16,447 nt of DNA from Spirochaetae bacterium HGW-Spirochaetae-7 (GTDB taxonomy: Bacteria; Spirochaetota; Spirochaetia; Treponematales; UBA12059), in contig PGXR01000035.1 in the NCBI GenBank assembly GCA_002839245.1, positions 1,591 through 18,037 on the forward strand, written 5' to 3'. This document shows positions 1 through 8,700 of this stretch, piece after piece. Below the pieces are notes generated by a model, which searched no databases, had not been told where the DNA came from, and saw nothing but the letters and a program-made list of their open reading frames with translations. The position numbers and the translations under genes are program-made. Each line of letters begins with the position of its first letter. Position 1 is the first letter of the stretch.

Positions 1-737
1 CCTCCGATGTCCCGCCGCACTATCGCGGCGTTTCCGTCGTTGTAGCGGGCGAGCACTTCCCCTGGTTCCAGGAAAGCCTGTGTCCTCATGCGCGACCGCG
101 CGTGCTGCGGGTTGCCGAGGCGGATCGTCCTTTCCTCGGGGTAGTTGAAACCGGAGGCCAAGGGCGAGTCGGCGTATTCGAGCTCGAAGCGCTTCCGATT
201 CCGGCTCGTCTTTCCGAAACCGAAAAGCCCGGCCATGCCGGGGGCGGGGGTGGCGAACAAGGCTGAAAGGACGGCTCCGCCGCGAACGGCGTGCTCTTCC
301 AGCCTCAGCAGGCCTGCGTCGTCGATCCTGCCTTTCCTGAAACCCGGATAGACGAGAACCACCTCATGCTCCAGCGCAGCCTCGAGTGAATCGGTGATCA
401 TGAACGGGATGCCGAAGGACTTCATGCCGTGGGCCAGGCCGAGCCAGGCTGAATTCGGATCGGTCAGCAGGATCGCGAGCCGCGAGGACGAACCCGAGCT
501 GTATGTCCGCCAGTCCGCCTTGACGGCCTTGGGCTTCGGCGATTCGTCCGCGGGCCCACTGACCCCTGGAAGCAGGAGGAACTCTCCCCTCGCCTTCTTG
601 ACCAGCGGAGACTCCGGGGCGAGGGCACTGAGCCCGGGCACGTCGAAGTTGCCGCTCTTCCCCGAGCCACAGGCGGCGACGAGCGAACAGAGGACTGCTG
701 CCAGCAATCCGGGGAAACATCGGAGTGACGGACTCAT
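1..737 (-). CDS. Predicted lipoprotein, 3' end outside window
   Basis: A frame opens at the ATG at 737 and stays open to the left edge, giving 245 N-terminal residues and no stop. The first 23 residues form a lipoprotein signal peptide: a short n-region with one Arg, a hydrophobic stretch and the lipobox V-A-A-C with Cys23, so the product is probably exported and lipid-anchored. A low-complexity linker (to about residue 75) leads into a domain that alternates predicted beta strands and helices, for example RLAILLTDPNSAW and EVVLVYPG. This pattern resembles the class I glutamine-amidotransferase-like fold found beside some secreted carbohydrate-active or polysaccharide-deacetylase domains, but I cannot name the family. 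The gene lies 81 bp downstream of the cyclase. It has no Shine-Dalgarno at normal spacing. A -10-like box sits just upstream of the start. Lipoprotein call firm, function unknown. Confidence 0.75.
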   Translation of the reverse strand, partial: MSPSLRCFPGLLAAVLCSLVAACGSGKSGNFDVPGLSALAPESPLVKKARGEFLLLPGVSGPADESPKPKAVKADWRTYSSGSSSRLAILLTDPNSAWLGLAHGMKSFGIPFMITDSLEAALEHEVVLVYPGFRKGRIDDAGLLRLEEHAVRGGAVLSALFATPAPGMAGLFGFGKTSRNRKRFELEYADSPLASGFNYPEERTIRLGNPQHARSRMRTQAFLEPGEVLARYNDGNAAIVRRDIG

Positions 738-744
738 GCGACCA

Positions 745-774
745 AGTATACTCCGCGGCGACTCCGTCTGCGAA
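745..774 (-). promoter_or_regulatory. Candidate promoter of the lipoprotein gene
   Basis: On the minus strand, TTCGCA (769-774) and TATACT (745-750) are 18 bp apart. Each matches the sigma70 consensus in four to five positions of six. The predicted transcription start is at or next to 738, one base before the ATG at 737. The message would then be nearly leaderless, which fits the absence of a Shine-Dalgarno. The rest of 738-818 shows no convincing terminator for the cyclase gene, so read-through from that gene is also possible. Confidence 0.35.
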
Positions 775-818
775 TACCCGGGCATGGTATAACCCTTCGG
801 AGCGCGGGAGCGACCATC

Positions 819-2939
819 CTATCCTGGCGGGTTGTCCTCCGGCGCGTGGTTCTCTATCGCGCTCATGTACCTGAGGCTTGCGCTGTCGTCGGGCAGTACC
901 GCGAGCACCTGCACGAACAGCGCGCGGGCGTCCCCGTAGCGCTTCTGGTAGTACGCCTCGAGCCCCCGTTCGAACGACGCCCGTACTAGATCCTTCTTGG
1001 ACCGCAGGTCGGGCGGGTCGCCGTCGTATATCTCGAAGACCGAGACAGGCTCGACCTTGCCTTTTACGCGGACCTTGCCGATGAAGCGCATGCGGAACGC
1101 CGTCGGGTCGGGCAGTTCGGCGAGGATGCGCTCGCTGACCGCCAGGCCGAGCCCGTATTCCTTGGAGACGCCCTCGAGGCGGCTGGCCAGGTTGACCGCG
1201 TCGGATATCACCGTACCGTCCATGCGCTGCTCCTCGCCGATGGTGCCGAGCATCAGGCGGCCCGTGTGAAGCCCGATGCCGACGCGGATGGGCTGCCTTC
1301 CGGAGGCTTCACGGTCGAGGTTGTACGCGGCCACCCGCTCCTGGATGTCGAGGGCGCAAAGCACGGCAGGCTCCGCGCCTTCGGGAAAAAGGGCCATGAA
1401 GCCATCGCCAAGGTACTTGTCCACGAAGCCGCCGTGCGCCCTGACGGCCGGCCCGACCCGCGCCAGGTATTCGTTGATGAACGCGAACGTCTGTTCCGGC
1501 GTCGATGATTCGGCAAGCCGTGAGAAAGCCCGGACGTCGACGAACATGACGGCCATGTCCTCGGCGCTCGAGTCGCCCAGGGCTATATCCTCGATCGTCT
1601 CCTTGCCGAGGAAGCCGAGGAACTGCTTGGGCACGAAACGCTCGAGCGAGCGGTTGACTCGGGCGAGGTTTCCAGACAGGGCCTCGGCCATGGAGAAGGA
1701 TAGGGCGAAGCGCTTGGTCATGATCAACGAGAGCGCGAAGAGGAAACCGAGCAGTCCCACCTGCATCAGGAAAGCGCCGCGAAGGACACCAGCCGACACG
1801 AGGATGTCATGGACCGCCCCCGCGAAGAGGGCCAGGAATCCCAGGCCGAACAGGCCGGCGCCTTCCCGCCCGCGCAGGCCGGCTACGGCTATGGCCGCCG
1901 CGGACCCGAGCGCGACCGCGATGGTAGCTCCCTGGAACCATGCCAGGCCGAGCGACGAGATTCGGGTCGGAGCGAACATGACGACGGCCGAGTATGAGGC
2001 GGCGGCGATTGCCGCGGCGATGGAGGCCCAGCGCGGAAATTCGAGCGGAAAGGTGGCGCGGACGAAGGCGGCGAACAGCGCCACCGCCGCGGTAAAGGTG
2101 ATGTAGCCCGAGTCGAACAGCAGCCGCCAGGTAAATCCAGGAAAGATCGACAGTATGTAATACTCGTCATAGCACAATACGCGGACGCCGAGCACCAGGC
2201 ACAGGGAACCGAACCACATCGCGGCCGCTTCCCTGCGCCTGAGCGCGAAGAGTCCTAGGTAGTACGCGCCCATGGCGACTATGGCTCCGACGACGAACAG
2301 CTCCCAGGCCACCGCCCGCTCGCGGATGGCGGCCACGGCCTCCCAGTCTCCGAAAAGGACGTTCGAGCGGGTCCCCCCCTGGCGGTCGGCGAAATTGGAG
2401 ACGTGCATGACCAGGTCGATCCGTCCGTCCGGTCCGGCGCCGAGCGGCGACACAAGGGAGAACCATCCCGGCGCCTCTTCGGCGGCTGTCTTGCCAGGCC
2501 TGCCGTGCCGCTGTACCAAGACGCCGTTGGCAAAAATAGCAGCCGCGCTCAGGAACGACGAGGATCGTATCCCGTAGCTGCGCCCAGGCGCGAGGCCGCA
2601 GATAGTGACGCGCCAGGTGCAGAATCCGACCGGCGCAACGCCGGGCAGGCCGTATTCGGTCCACTCCGACGGAAAAGGGACGATCGCGTCGTACAGCGGC
2701 TGTCCGCCGGCGAAGAACGCGGCAGGATCGACGAAGCGGTCCCAGTAGAATTCCCATTCGCCGTCAAGGGCGACCGGAACCGACAGTTGCACGGCTGAAA
2801 GGTCGACGGCTCCCGGCGCGAAGCGTGGTTGCCGGGCCTCGCCTCCGGCCTTGCTGCATCCGCTCAGGCCCAGGGCAATAGCCAGGACCAGGGCCAGGGC
2901 AGTCAAGTTGATGCGGTGAAGCGGCCGTATTCCCGTCAC
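819..2939 (-). CDS. 7TM-DISM receptor with class III adenylate/guanylate cyclase domain
   Basis: The protein has 706 residues and makes a cyclic nucleotide from a nucleoside triphosphate in response to an extracytoplasmic signal. In order: a signal sequence with lipobox L-S-G-C (Cys28); a 7TMR-DISM-type extracellular beta domain (about 45-205); about seven membrane helices (about 210-410); a class III cyclase domain (about 455-645); and a C-terminal helical, TPR-like tail. Cyclase residues are intact: metal-binding Asp468 and Asp512, and Asn583 and Arg587 of the transition-state motif. Lys508 and Thr576 sit at the substrate-selecting positions, the class IIIb pattern, which favours ATP. The GTG at 2939 is chosen because it shares GTGA with the stop of the upstream HD-GYP gene and puts the signal peptide at the N-terminus. 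No Shine-Dalgarno is visible, so translation is probably coupled to that gene. The signal is unknown. Confidence 0.9.
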   Translation of the reverse strand: MTGIRPLHRINLTALALVLAIALGLSGCSKAGGEARQPRFAPGAVDLSAVQLSVPVALDGEWEFYWDRFVDPAAFFAGGQPLYDAIVPFPSEWTEYGLPGVAPVGFCTWRVTICGLAPGRSYGIRSSSFLSAAAIFANGVLVQRHGRPGKTAAEEAPGWFSLVSPLGAGPDGRIDLVMHVSNFADRQGGTRSNVLFGDWEAVAAIRERAVAWELFVVGAIVAMGAYYLGLFALRRREAAAMWFGSLCLVLGVRVLCYDEYYILSIFPGFTWRLLFDSGYITFTAAVALFAAFVRATFPLEFPRWASIAAAIAAASYSAVVMFAPTRISSLGLAWFQGATIAVALGSAAAIAVAGLRGREGAGLFGLGFLALFAGAVHDILVSAGVLRGAFLMQVGLLGFLFALSLIMTKRFALSFSMAEALSGNLARVNRSLERFVPKQFLGFLGKETIEDIALGDSSAEDMAVMFVDVRAFSRLAESSTPEQTFAFINEYLARVGPAVRAHGGFVDKYLGDGFMALFPEGAEPAVLCALDIQERVAAYNLDREASGRQPIRVGIGLHTGRLMLGTIGEEQRMDGTVISDAVNLASRLEGVSKEYGLGLAVSERILAELPDPTAFRMRFIGKVRVKGKVEPVSVFEIYDGDPPDLRSKKDLVRASFERGLEAYYQKRYGDARALFVQVLAVLPDDSASLRYMSAIENHAPEDNPPG

Positions 2940-4738
2940 AACGTCGCCAGTTCGGCCTCGTCGGCGAACTTCCTCGATATCTCGAGTATGTCGTCGAGGC
3001 ACTCGAACAGTATGTCGACGAGTCGCGGTTCGAAGGCCGCGCCTGACTCGGCGCGGAACAGGTCGAGTACCTTCTCGAGAGGCCAGGCATCCTTGTACAC
3101 CCGCTTGTTGTACAGCGCGTCGAAAACGTCGCACAGCGAAACGATGCGCCCCGACAGGCTGATTTCAAGCCCGGCCTTGCCCAGTGGATAGCCTTTGCCG
3201 TCCCAGCGCTCATGGTGTTCGAACGCTATCACCGAGGCCGCCCGCAGAAGCGGCCTATCCGACGATCCAAGGATCTCCCTGCCGACCACGGTATGGTGCT
3301 TCATCACCTCCCGCTCTTCCGCCGTGAGCAGGCCGGGCTTGGAAAGTATGGCGTCGGGGATCGCAATCTTGCCGACATCGTGCATCGGGGCGGCCGTCGT
3401 GATGATCTCCACTTCCTCGGCGGACAGCCCATAGGCCCGGGACAGGATCTTGGCGTACTCGCCCACCCTGACGACATGATAGGCGGTCTCGCGGCTCCTG
3501 CTCTCGACGACTTCCGACAGCGTCCACAGGATCTCGCGTTGGGTCTTGGCCATCTCGTCGTTGAGCTCGATCAGCCGCTCCTCGGCGACCGTTCGCTGGG
3601 CGACTTCCTGCCTCAGCGCCGTGGTGCGTTGCCTGACCCAGAACTCGAGTTCCTCGTTGGAAGCCGCCAGGTTCCGGGTGTCGGATTTCTGCCCGGTCAT
3701 GTCGCTGAAGACCAGCAGCTTCCAGTCAGCCGTCTTGTCCTTCGCGGAATTCGAGGCTACCGTTATGCGGTAGCTGCGCCTCAGGATTCCGTCGTGGTCG
3801 GGAAGGTCGACTTCTGTTTCCGCCTCCGGAAAGCCGAGAGCGGCATTGACCGCCGACGGCCATGCGGCAAAGAGTTGGCGAGCGGATTCGCCGACGGGGT
3901 TTCCGACGCCGAGCAGGGTCCTGGCCGCCGCGTTGCAGTCGACCACCTCGTCGGCCTTGTCGAGGACGAAGACCGGGTCCATCAGGGTGTCCATGACTGC
4001 GCGGCGCGCCACGGTTACCGAACCGAAAAGACGCTGGCTGAACAGTCCGTAGACGCAACACAAGGCGCCGACGGGGAACCACAGCGCCATCGGCTCATCG
4101 AGTCCCTGGATACCGATTCCAATGGCGTCGATGCCAGCGCCGAGAAGCGGGATGACGAGACCGATGGCGATGATCATGCTGCCCTTCCGGCGTTCGGCGG
4201 TCTTGCTGGCAAAATATCGCCCCATGGCAAGGATTGCCAGCGCTGAAAGCAGTATTCCATACACGCCGAGCACTACGGCGAGCGGAGATGCCGAATGCCC
4301 GAGAGCCGCGAAAGGCAGGCCAGGCAGTCGGTCCACGCTGGCGTACAACAGAGTCTCGAAGCCGGTTACAGCCGATGCAGCCGCCGCTACGGCCACGAGG
4401 ACGGGGATGCAAAGACCCGCTAGCATGGCGGGCCGGGGCCCCTTGGCGGATCCTCGGACGTAGGTATAGGTGAATGCCGTATAGGCAGCCGCGATAGCCA
4501 TCACCAGCGGCCATTGAGCGGCGTCCCAGGCCAGCTTCCAGTCAATCGATGAAGAAGCGATCTCTAGAAGCGACGCGCCCATCCAGGACGCCTCAAGCCC
4601 CGCGATGGCGGAAAAGATCCGTACTTCCCTGCGGTTCGAGCCGCTCATCATCACTGCCACGGCTATTCCCAAAAGGAAGGCCGCGGAGACTGCATGGGGA
4701 ATTATCCTGATGACGATCGACGATATGAAGCCGCTCAT
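2936..4738 (-). CDS. Membrane PAS/HD-GYP cyclic-di-GMP phosphodiesterase
   Basis: With the ATG at 4738 the product has 600 residues. The N-terminal 225 or so are seven hydrophobic segments like the 7TM input region of some histidine kinases. A PAS-like domain follows (about 247-355, beginning near TLMDPVFVLD), then a coiled-coil linker, then an HD-GYP domain (about 415-590). Catalytic-site motifs are complete: HD at 453-454 in MHDVGKIAIPD, HHE at 508-510 and GYP at 516-518. HD-GYP enzymes hydrolyse c-di-GMP, so this is probably a membrane-sensed phosphodiesterase that lowers c-di-GMP. I chose 4738 because GGAA precedes it at suitable spacing. An in-frame ATG at 4750 and TTG at 4780 lack this. 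The gene overlaps the cyclase by four bases (GTGA), so the two are one operon. No strong promoter is visible upstream. Confidence 0.9.
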   Translation of the reverse strand: MSGFISSIVIRIIPHAVSAAFLLGIAVAVMMSGSNRREVRIFSAIAGLEASWMGASLLEIASSSIDWKLAWDAAQWPLVMAIAAAYTAFTYTYVRGSAKGPRPAMLAGLCIPVLVAVAAAASAVTGFETLLYASVDRLPGLPFAALGHSASPLAVVLGVYGILLSALAILAMGRYFASKTAERRKGSMIIAIGLVIPLLGAGIDAIGIGIQGLDEPMALWFPVGALCCVYGLFSQRLFGSVTVARRAVMDTLMDPVFVLDKADEVVDCNAAARTLLGVGNPVGESARQLFAAWPSAVNAALGFPEAETEVDLPDHDGILRRSYRITVASNSAKDKTADWKLLVFSDMTGQKSDTRNLAASNEELEFWVRQRTTALRQEVAQRTVAEERLIELNDEMAKTQREILWTLSEVVESRSRETAYHVVRVGEYAKILSRAYGLSAEEVEIITTAAPMHDVGKIAIPDAILSKPGLLTAEEREVMKHHTVVGREILGSSDRPLLRAASVIAFEHHERWDGKGYPLGKAGLEISLSGRIVSLCDVFDALYNKRVYKDAWPLEKVLDLFRAESGAAFEPRLVDILFECLDDILEISRKFADEAELATL

Positions 4739-4807
4739 GCTAAGTTCCATTACACTAAGCGAAAGGCGCGATATCCGCAAGGTCGAACGCCGGAAGGAAA
4801 CGGACCG

Positions 4808-4836
4808 TTGCGGGCTGCCTAGGGACGAGCTATACT
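4808..4836 (+). promoter_or_regulatory. Sigma70-like promoter of the small Lys/Glu-rich gene
   Basis: TTGCGG (4808-4813) and TATACT (4831-4836) are separated by exactly 17 bp on the plus strand. Transcription would start near 4843, giving a leader of about 50 nt before the ATG at 4894. The -10 box matches five of six consensus bases. The spacing, strand and distance all suit the small gene downstream. Confidence 0.55.
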
Positions 4837-4848
4837 ATCGCCAACATG

Positions 4849-4878
4849 ACCGATCCATGAATAAAACGCGAGATCGGT
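4849..4878 (+). repeat. Inverted repeat in the leader of the small gene
   Basis: ACCGATC (4849-4855) and its exact complement GATCGGT (4872-4878) are separated by 16 nt, inside the predicted leader. The right arm ends four bases before the AGGAGG ribosome-binding site. It could be an RNA hairpin that tunes access to the site, or a protein-binding palindrome just downstream of the promoter. Function not shown. Confidence 0.45.
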
Positions 4879-4893
4879 GCACAGGAGGATCAA

Positions 4894-5004
4894 ATGGCAG
4901 AGAAAAGCAAGCAGCCAAAGGAACCCAAGAAGAAACCTCAGAAGACGTTGCTGGAGAAGCGCAAGGAGAAGCGCGAGAAGGAAGCCTCGAAGCACGAAGA
5001 ATAG
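4894..5004 (+). CDS. Small Lys/Glu-rich protein, 36 residues
   Basis: ATG at 4894 to TAG at 5002-5004. A full AGGAGG Shine-Dalgarno (4883-4888) lies five bases upstream, the strongest of any gene start here apart from the second permease. The product begins MAEKSKQPKEPKKKPQ and continues as alternating Lys/Arg and Glu. It has no hydrophobic segment and no Cys. About a third of the residues are Lys. Such a peptide would be strongly basic and probably disordered or a single charged helix. Binding to nucleic acid or ribosomes is a guess from composition only. It has its own promoter, a leader inverted repeat and 3' hairpins, and it is convergent with the yciO-like gene and divergent from the HD-GYP gene. 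I do not recognise a named family. Its short length makes it easy for automated gene calling to miss. Confidence 0.7.
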   Translation: MAEKSKQPKEPKKKPQKTLLEKRKEKREKEASKHEE

Positions 5005-5014
5005 CTTTTCTTCG
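4995..5014 (+). other. Hairpin over the stop codon of the small gene
   Basis: CGAAGAA (4995-5001) pairs exactly with TTCTTCG (5008-5014) across the loop TAGCTT, which holds the TAG stop. The stem is seven pairs and no T run follows. It may protect the 3' end of a short mRNA or act with the second hairpin at 5038-5056. Confidence 0.4.
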
Positions 5015-5037
5015 ATATTGAGGCGTCTGCTTAGTCG

Positions 5038-5056
5038 AAGCCCCGTTCGGGGGCTT
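5038..5056. terminator. Hairpin between the convergent small gene and yciO-like gene
   Basis: AAGCCCC (5038-5044) and GGGGCTT (5050-5056) form a perfect seven-pair GC-rich stem with a five-base loop. It overlaps the TAA stop of the yciO-like gene and lies 33 bp past the stop of the small gene. It can fold in either transcript. The flanking T run is missing on both strands, so intrinsic termination may be weak. Position is the main support. Confidence 0.45.
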
Positions 5057-5690
5057 ATGGGTACGGGCCGACGCCGAGCCTGATGACCTCGACTTCGCCC
5101 GAGCGAATGTCAAGGACGGTTCCCATGCGGCGCTCGTTCTCCTCGCCGGGGTCGAGTATCATGTCGACGCCGGGCAGGTCCTCGAGTTCCCAGCCGGCGG
5201 AGAACAACAGCTCTTCGGGGTAATCGGCCTCGGGAATATACGCGTCGAGCATTGTCCGCTTCGCCGTAAGCGACAGCACTGCGCGGCCGAGGGCCTCGAT
5301 GACGTCTATCGCGACTCGGTTGCCGGGTATGCGTATGCCCAGTTCCGCCCGCCTGAGGTCGAAATCCTTGGCTGCGCGATTGGTGCTCTGGAGGACGAAG
5401 ACGTAGGGGCCGGGGGTGAGCCGCTTCATCACCCGGAAAGCGGCGCTGGAAATCTCGCACAGCTCCGAAGCCTGCGCGATGGACGAACACATCACGGTAA
5501 GCGGCCGGTCCCTGCCCGTTTCGACGAGGCGCTTCAGGCGGGAGACTCCATCTTTGGACGCGATCGAGCAGAGGATGCTCCAGCTGGTGTCGGTTGGCAC
5601 GACCACGAGTCCGCCCCCCTCCAGGACGGATGCCGCGCGCCTGATTATACGCGCGTCTGGATTGTTGGCAACGACATACTCGAGCACCAT
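5055..5690 (-). CDS. yciO: YciO-type Sua5/YrdC-family protein
   Basis: The product has 211 residues and a single YrdC-like domain. The family makes threonylcarbamoyl-AMP for tRNA t6A37 (Sua5/TsaC). YciO members are close paralogues whose cellular role is less clear. The segment GGLVVVPTDTSW holds the conserved PTD turn. The middle (AFRVMKRLTPGPYVFVL) and the ending (VEVIRLGVG) follow E. coli YciO closely as I remember it. The start at 5690 gives an N-terminus (MVLEYVVANNPDARII) that aligns with YciO, but GGAGG lies only three bases upstream. An ATG at 5708 or the GTG at 5687 are alternatives. It begins 38 bp after the stop of the SNF2 gene and is the last gene of that run. Family call firm. 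Enzymatic role in t6A or elsewhere uncertain. Confidence 0.88.
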   Translation of the reverse strand: MVLEYVVANNPDARIIRRAASVLEGGGLVVVPTDTSWSILCSIASKDGVSRLKRLVETGRDRPLTVMCSSIAQASELCEISSAAFRVMKRLTPGPYVFVLQSTNRAAKDFDLRRAELGIRIPGNRVAIDVIEALGRAVLSLTAKRTMLDAYIPEADYPEELLFSAGWELEDLPGVDMILDPGEENERRMGTVLDIRSGEVEVIRLGVGPYP

Positions 5691-5727
5691 GGGCCTCCGA
5701 AAGGGCATGATACCCCTTTTCGATCCG

Positions 5728-8700
5728 TCAGCGCAACGAGACAAGGTCCCGTAGCTCGTCGTCGCCAAGCTTGGCTATCCACGATTCTCCGGCGCGGACG
5801 GTCAACTCCGACAGCTCCCGCTTCGAGGTTATCATCGCGTCGATGCGTTCCTCGATGGTGTCCCGGGCTATCAGGCGATGCACGAAGACGTTCCTGGTCT
5901 GCCCGATGCGGAACGCCCGGTCGGTGGCCTGGTTCTCGACGGCCGGATTGAACCATAGGTCATAGTGCACGACACGGGTGGCTGCCGTCAGGTTGAGCCC
6001 CACGCCGCCGGCCTTGAGGCTGACGAGGAAGACACCCGGGCCGCGTTCGTTCTGGAAACGGTCTACCGCCTCGTCGCGCCGCTTCCTGGAAAGTCCGCCG
6101 TGGAGGATATACGGCTCAACACCCAGTTCGTCGCGCACCACGCCTTCGAGTATGCCGAGCATCTCGACATACTGGGAAAAGACGAGGACGCGCTCGCCGG
6201 CCTCGAAGGCTGCGTCAAGCAGCGCGACGAGAAGCCTGGCCTTGCCGGATTTGTCGGATGTTCCCGGGCTTTCCTTGTCGTAGTTGCGCGGATGGTTGGA
6301 GACCTGCTTGAGCGCGGTGATCATGGCCAGGACGACCCCGAGGCGGTTTTCGGAACCCGCGGACGACACACGGGCAAGGCCTTCGCTCGCTACCGCCTTG
6401 TACAGGGCTGCCTGTCCAGGTGTCAGGCTGGCGTATTCGCCGACGACCACCTTGTCAGGCAGGTCGGCGGCTATCGCCTTGTCGGTCTTGAGCCTGCGCA
6501 TGACGAAAGGCCCGGTGGCGCGCCGGAGCCGTCCCGCGGTAGCCTCCGAACGGTCCAACTCGATGGGCTTGCGGAATTCGTCGGTGAAGCGCGCCCTGGT
6601 CCCCAGGTAACCCGGAAGCATCCAGTCAAAAAGGCTCCAGAGTTCACCCAGGTTGTTTTCCACCGGCGTTCCGGTCAGCGCCAGCCGGCGTTCGGCCCTG
6701 AGGGTCTTGACGGCGCAGGCGCGCTTCGAGTCGGGATTCTTGATGTAGTGGGCTTCGTCAAGGACGACGAGGTTCCATTCCAGCCCCGCGAGCTTTTTCT
6801 GGTCGCGTATCATCGTCTCGTAGCTCGACAACGTGACGTCGGCGGCACGGCGGCGGCGGGCTGTCCCGTAGTAGGGGCAGACGGTCAGGGACGGCGCAAA
6901 CTTCGACAGCTCGCGCTCCCAGTTGGACAACAGCGACGCGGGCGCGCATACCAGGGCTCCGGAGCCCAGGTTGCCGGCATCCTTGAGGAATAGCATGGCG
7001 GTTATTGCCTGGACCGTCTTCCCGAGCCCCATGTCATCCGCCAGCAGGCAGCCAAGGCCGCGCGTGAAATTGCCGAGCATCCACCGGAAACCCCGTTCCT
7101 GGTACGGCCTGAGCGTGGCCTTGAGCGACGACGGCGTATGGACCTCGACGTCATCCCGCCCTGCTGTCCCGACGAGCCGCTGCACGGCATCGGAAAATTC
7201 GCTATCAGTCTCGATATCGCCCGCAAGTGCAGCCCTCATCGCCTCGCCGGCGCCCGGAGCTGCCCGGCCAGACACGCGGGACAGCACTCGTGCCGCCTCC
7301 GCCGGGTCGAGGCGCACCCATTCGCTGCGCCAGCGAACCAGCTTCAAACCCGAAGCCACCATAGCGGCAAACTCCGCAGGCGACAGGCGCTCGTCCCCTA
7401 TGGCGACCGACCAATCGAACGAAAAGGCCGAGGCCAGGTCGAGGTAGGAACCCAGGCTGGCCTTCCTCACAACCCGTATCGCCGGCCGCGGAGTGGCAAG
7501 CCTGCGCAGTTCTTTTGGCAGTACCAGGGAAACGCCCAGGCGCCCGAGAAGAGGAGCAGCGTCGATGACGAAGCCCGCAAGCTCCTCCTGGCCAAGAATC
7601 ACCGAAGCGGAAACGCCGAGTCGGCCCAGCGCGGGGATGAAGTTGGACAGCATGGCGGCGAAGCTCATCGCCTTGCTCGCCCGCTCGCCGCCTATACCTG
7701 CGGCCGACTTGAGGGCTACCCGCGAACCGTCCTCGCCTATGCAGGCTGCCGAGAGCCGGAAACGCGGGCTGTCCTGGGGCGATTCAATGCCGCTCGCGTC
7801 GCTTCGCCTTGCTGCCGCTATCGCCAGCTCCAGGGGCGGTCTGGACGAAGCCATCGTATAGACTGACAGCCAGGAGTCCATGGCTCCCGGCAAGGAGCGC
7901 TGGCCTGGAGCCGCGCACGATACCGGAAGTCTTCCGAAGAGCGCACGAACCGTCGGATGCCCCTTCTCCCGGCTCGACGGCAGGGAAAATCCCACCGACC
8001 CCGCGATCTCGGTGATGAAGGCGATGGCCAGAAGCTCTACCATGGACCGGGCATCGGGAACTTTAGCGGCCCCTGGCTTTGTTGTCGGGCTTGACCTGGA
8101 CGAAACCGATCCAGGAGCTGCCTTTCTCCATGCTGGTGCGATCGCCAGCGGTTCCAGCGCCTGGAGGAGGGCATCGACGCCAGAGTCGAACCGGGCAGGC
8201 CGCCAAAGCACCGAGAAGCGCTCGCCTCGAAGCATGACGTCGGGCACGAAAGCGCAGGCAGACACGATTGACCGCGCCGTCTGGAAGAACGCCCTGAGGA
8301 AGCGGTACGAAGGGCTGCCCTGGCGCTCCCCGCAGCCGAGGAATACCTTAGAAGCCGCGAGAAGGCTCAGCTTGCCACGCGAGGCCGTCTCGATAGCAGC
8401 AAAACCGTCATCGCCGAGGAGGATCTCGAACTTCGAGGCCGCGAACCATCGCGCGGGGCTGCCTTCCATCGCGGCCAGGCCTGAGGGCTCGATGATATCC
8501 GGAATCCTGCCCGCAGCTTTGATATAGAAAGCGGTGCAGACGACTCTCAGGTCGAACGGGGCGAGCCCCCTCGACGGCGGGAGCAAGGCAGGGATTGCGG
8601 TCGTGCAGTTGGAAAGGCCGCCCAGACCGGACAGCGGGTCACCATCCCCCTGCATCGGGTCAGGCCATGGCGCCACGAGGCGCAGGATTACGGGATCGGG

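Noticed and set aside
394..792. 132-codon plus-strand frame at the left edge
   Set aside because: The opposite strand encodes a protein with a clear signal peptide and lipobox, so this frame is a shadow.
2868..2905. Short GGCCAGG-like tandem repeat
   Set aside because: It encodes the Leu/Ala-rich signal peptide of the cyclase, so codon bias explains it.
2940..3134. Upstream extension of the cyclase reading frame
   Set aside because: It overlaps the HD-GYP coding region and is Arg-rich shadow sequence. The signal peptide begins at the GTG at 2939.
3212..4246. 344-codon plus-strand frame opposite the HD-GYP gene
   Set aside because: It is a GC-rich antisense shadow. The minus-strand frame carries all conserved motifs.
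5965..6993. 342-codon plus-strand frame opposite the SNF2 gene
   Set aside because: Antisense shadow of the conserved helicase core, with no recognisable domain.
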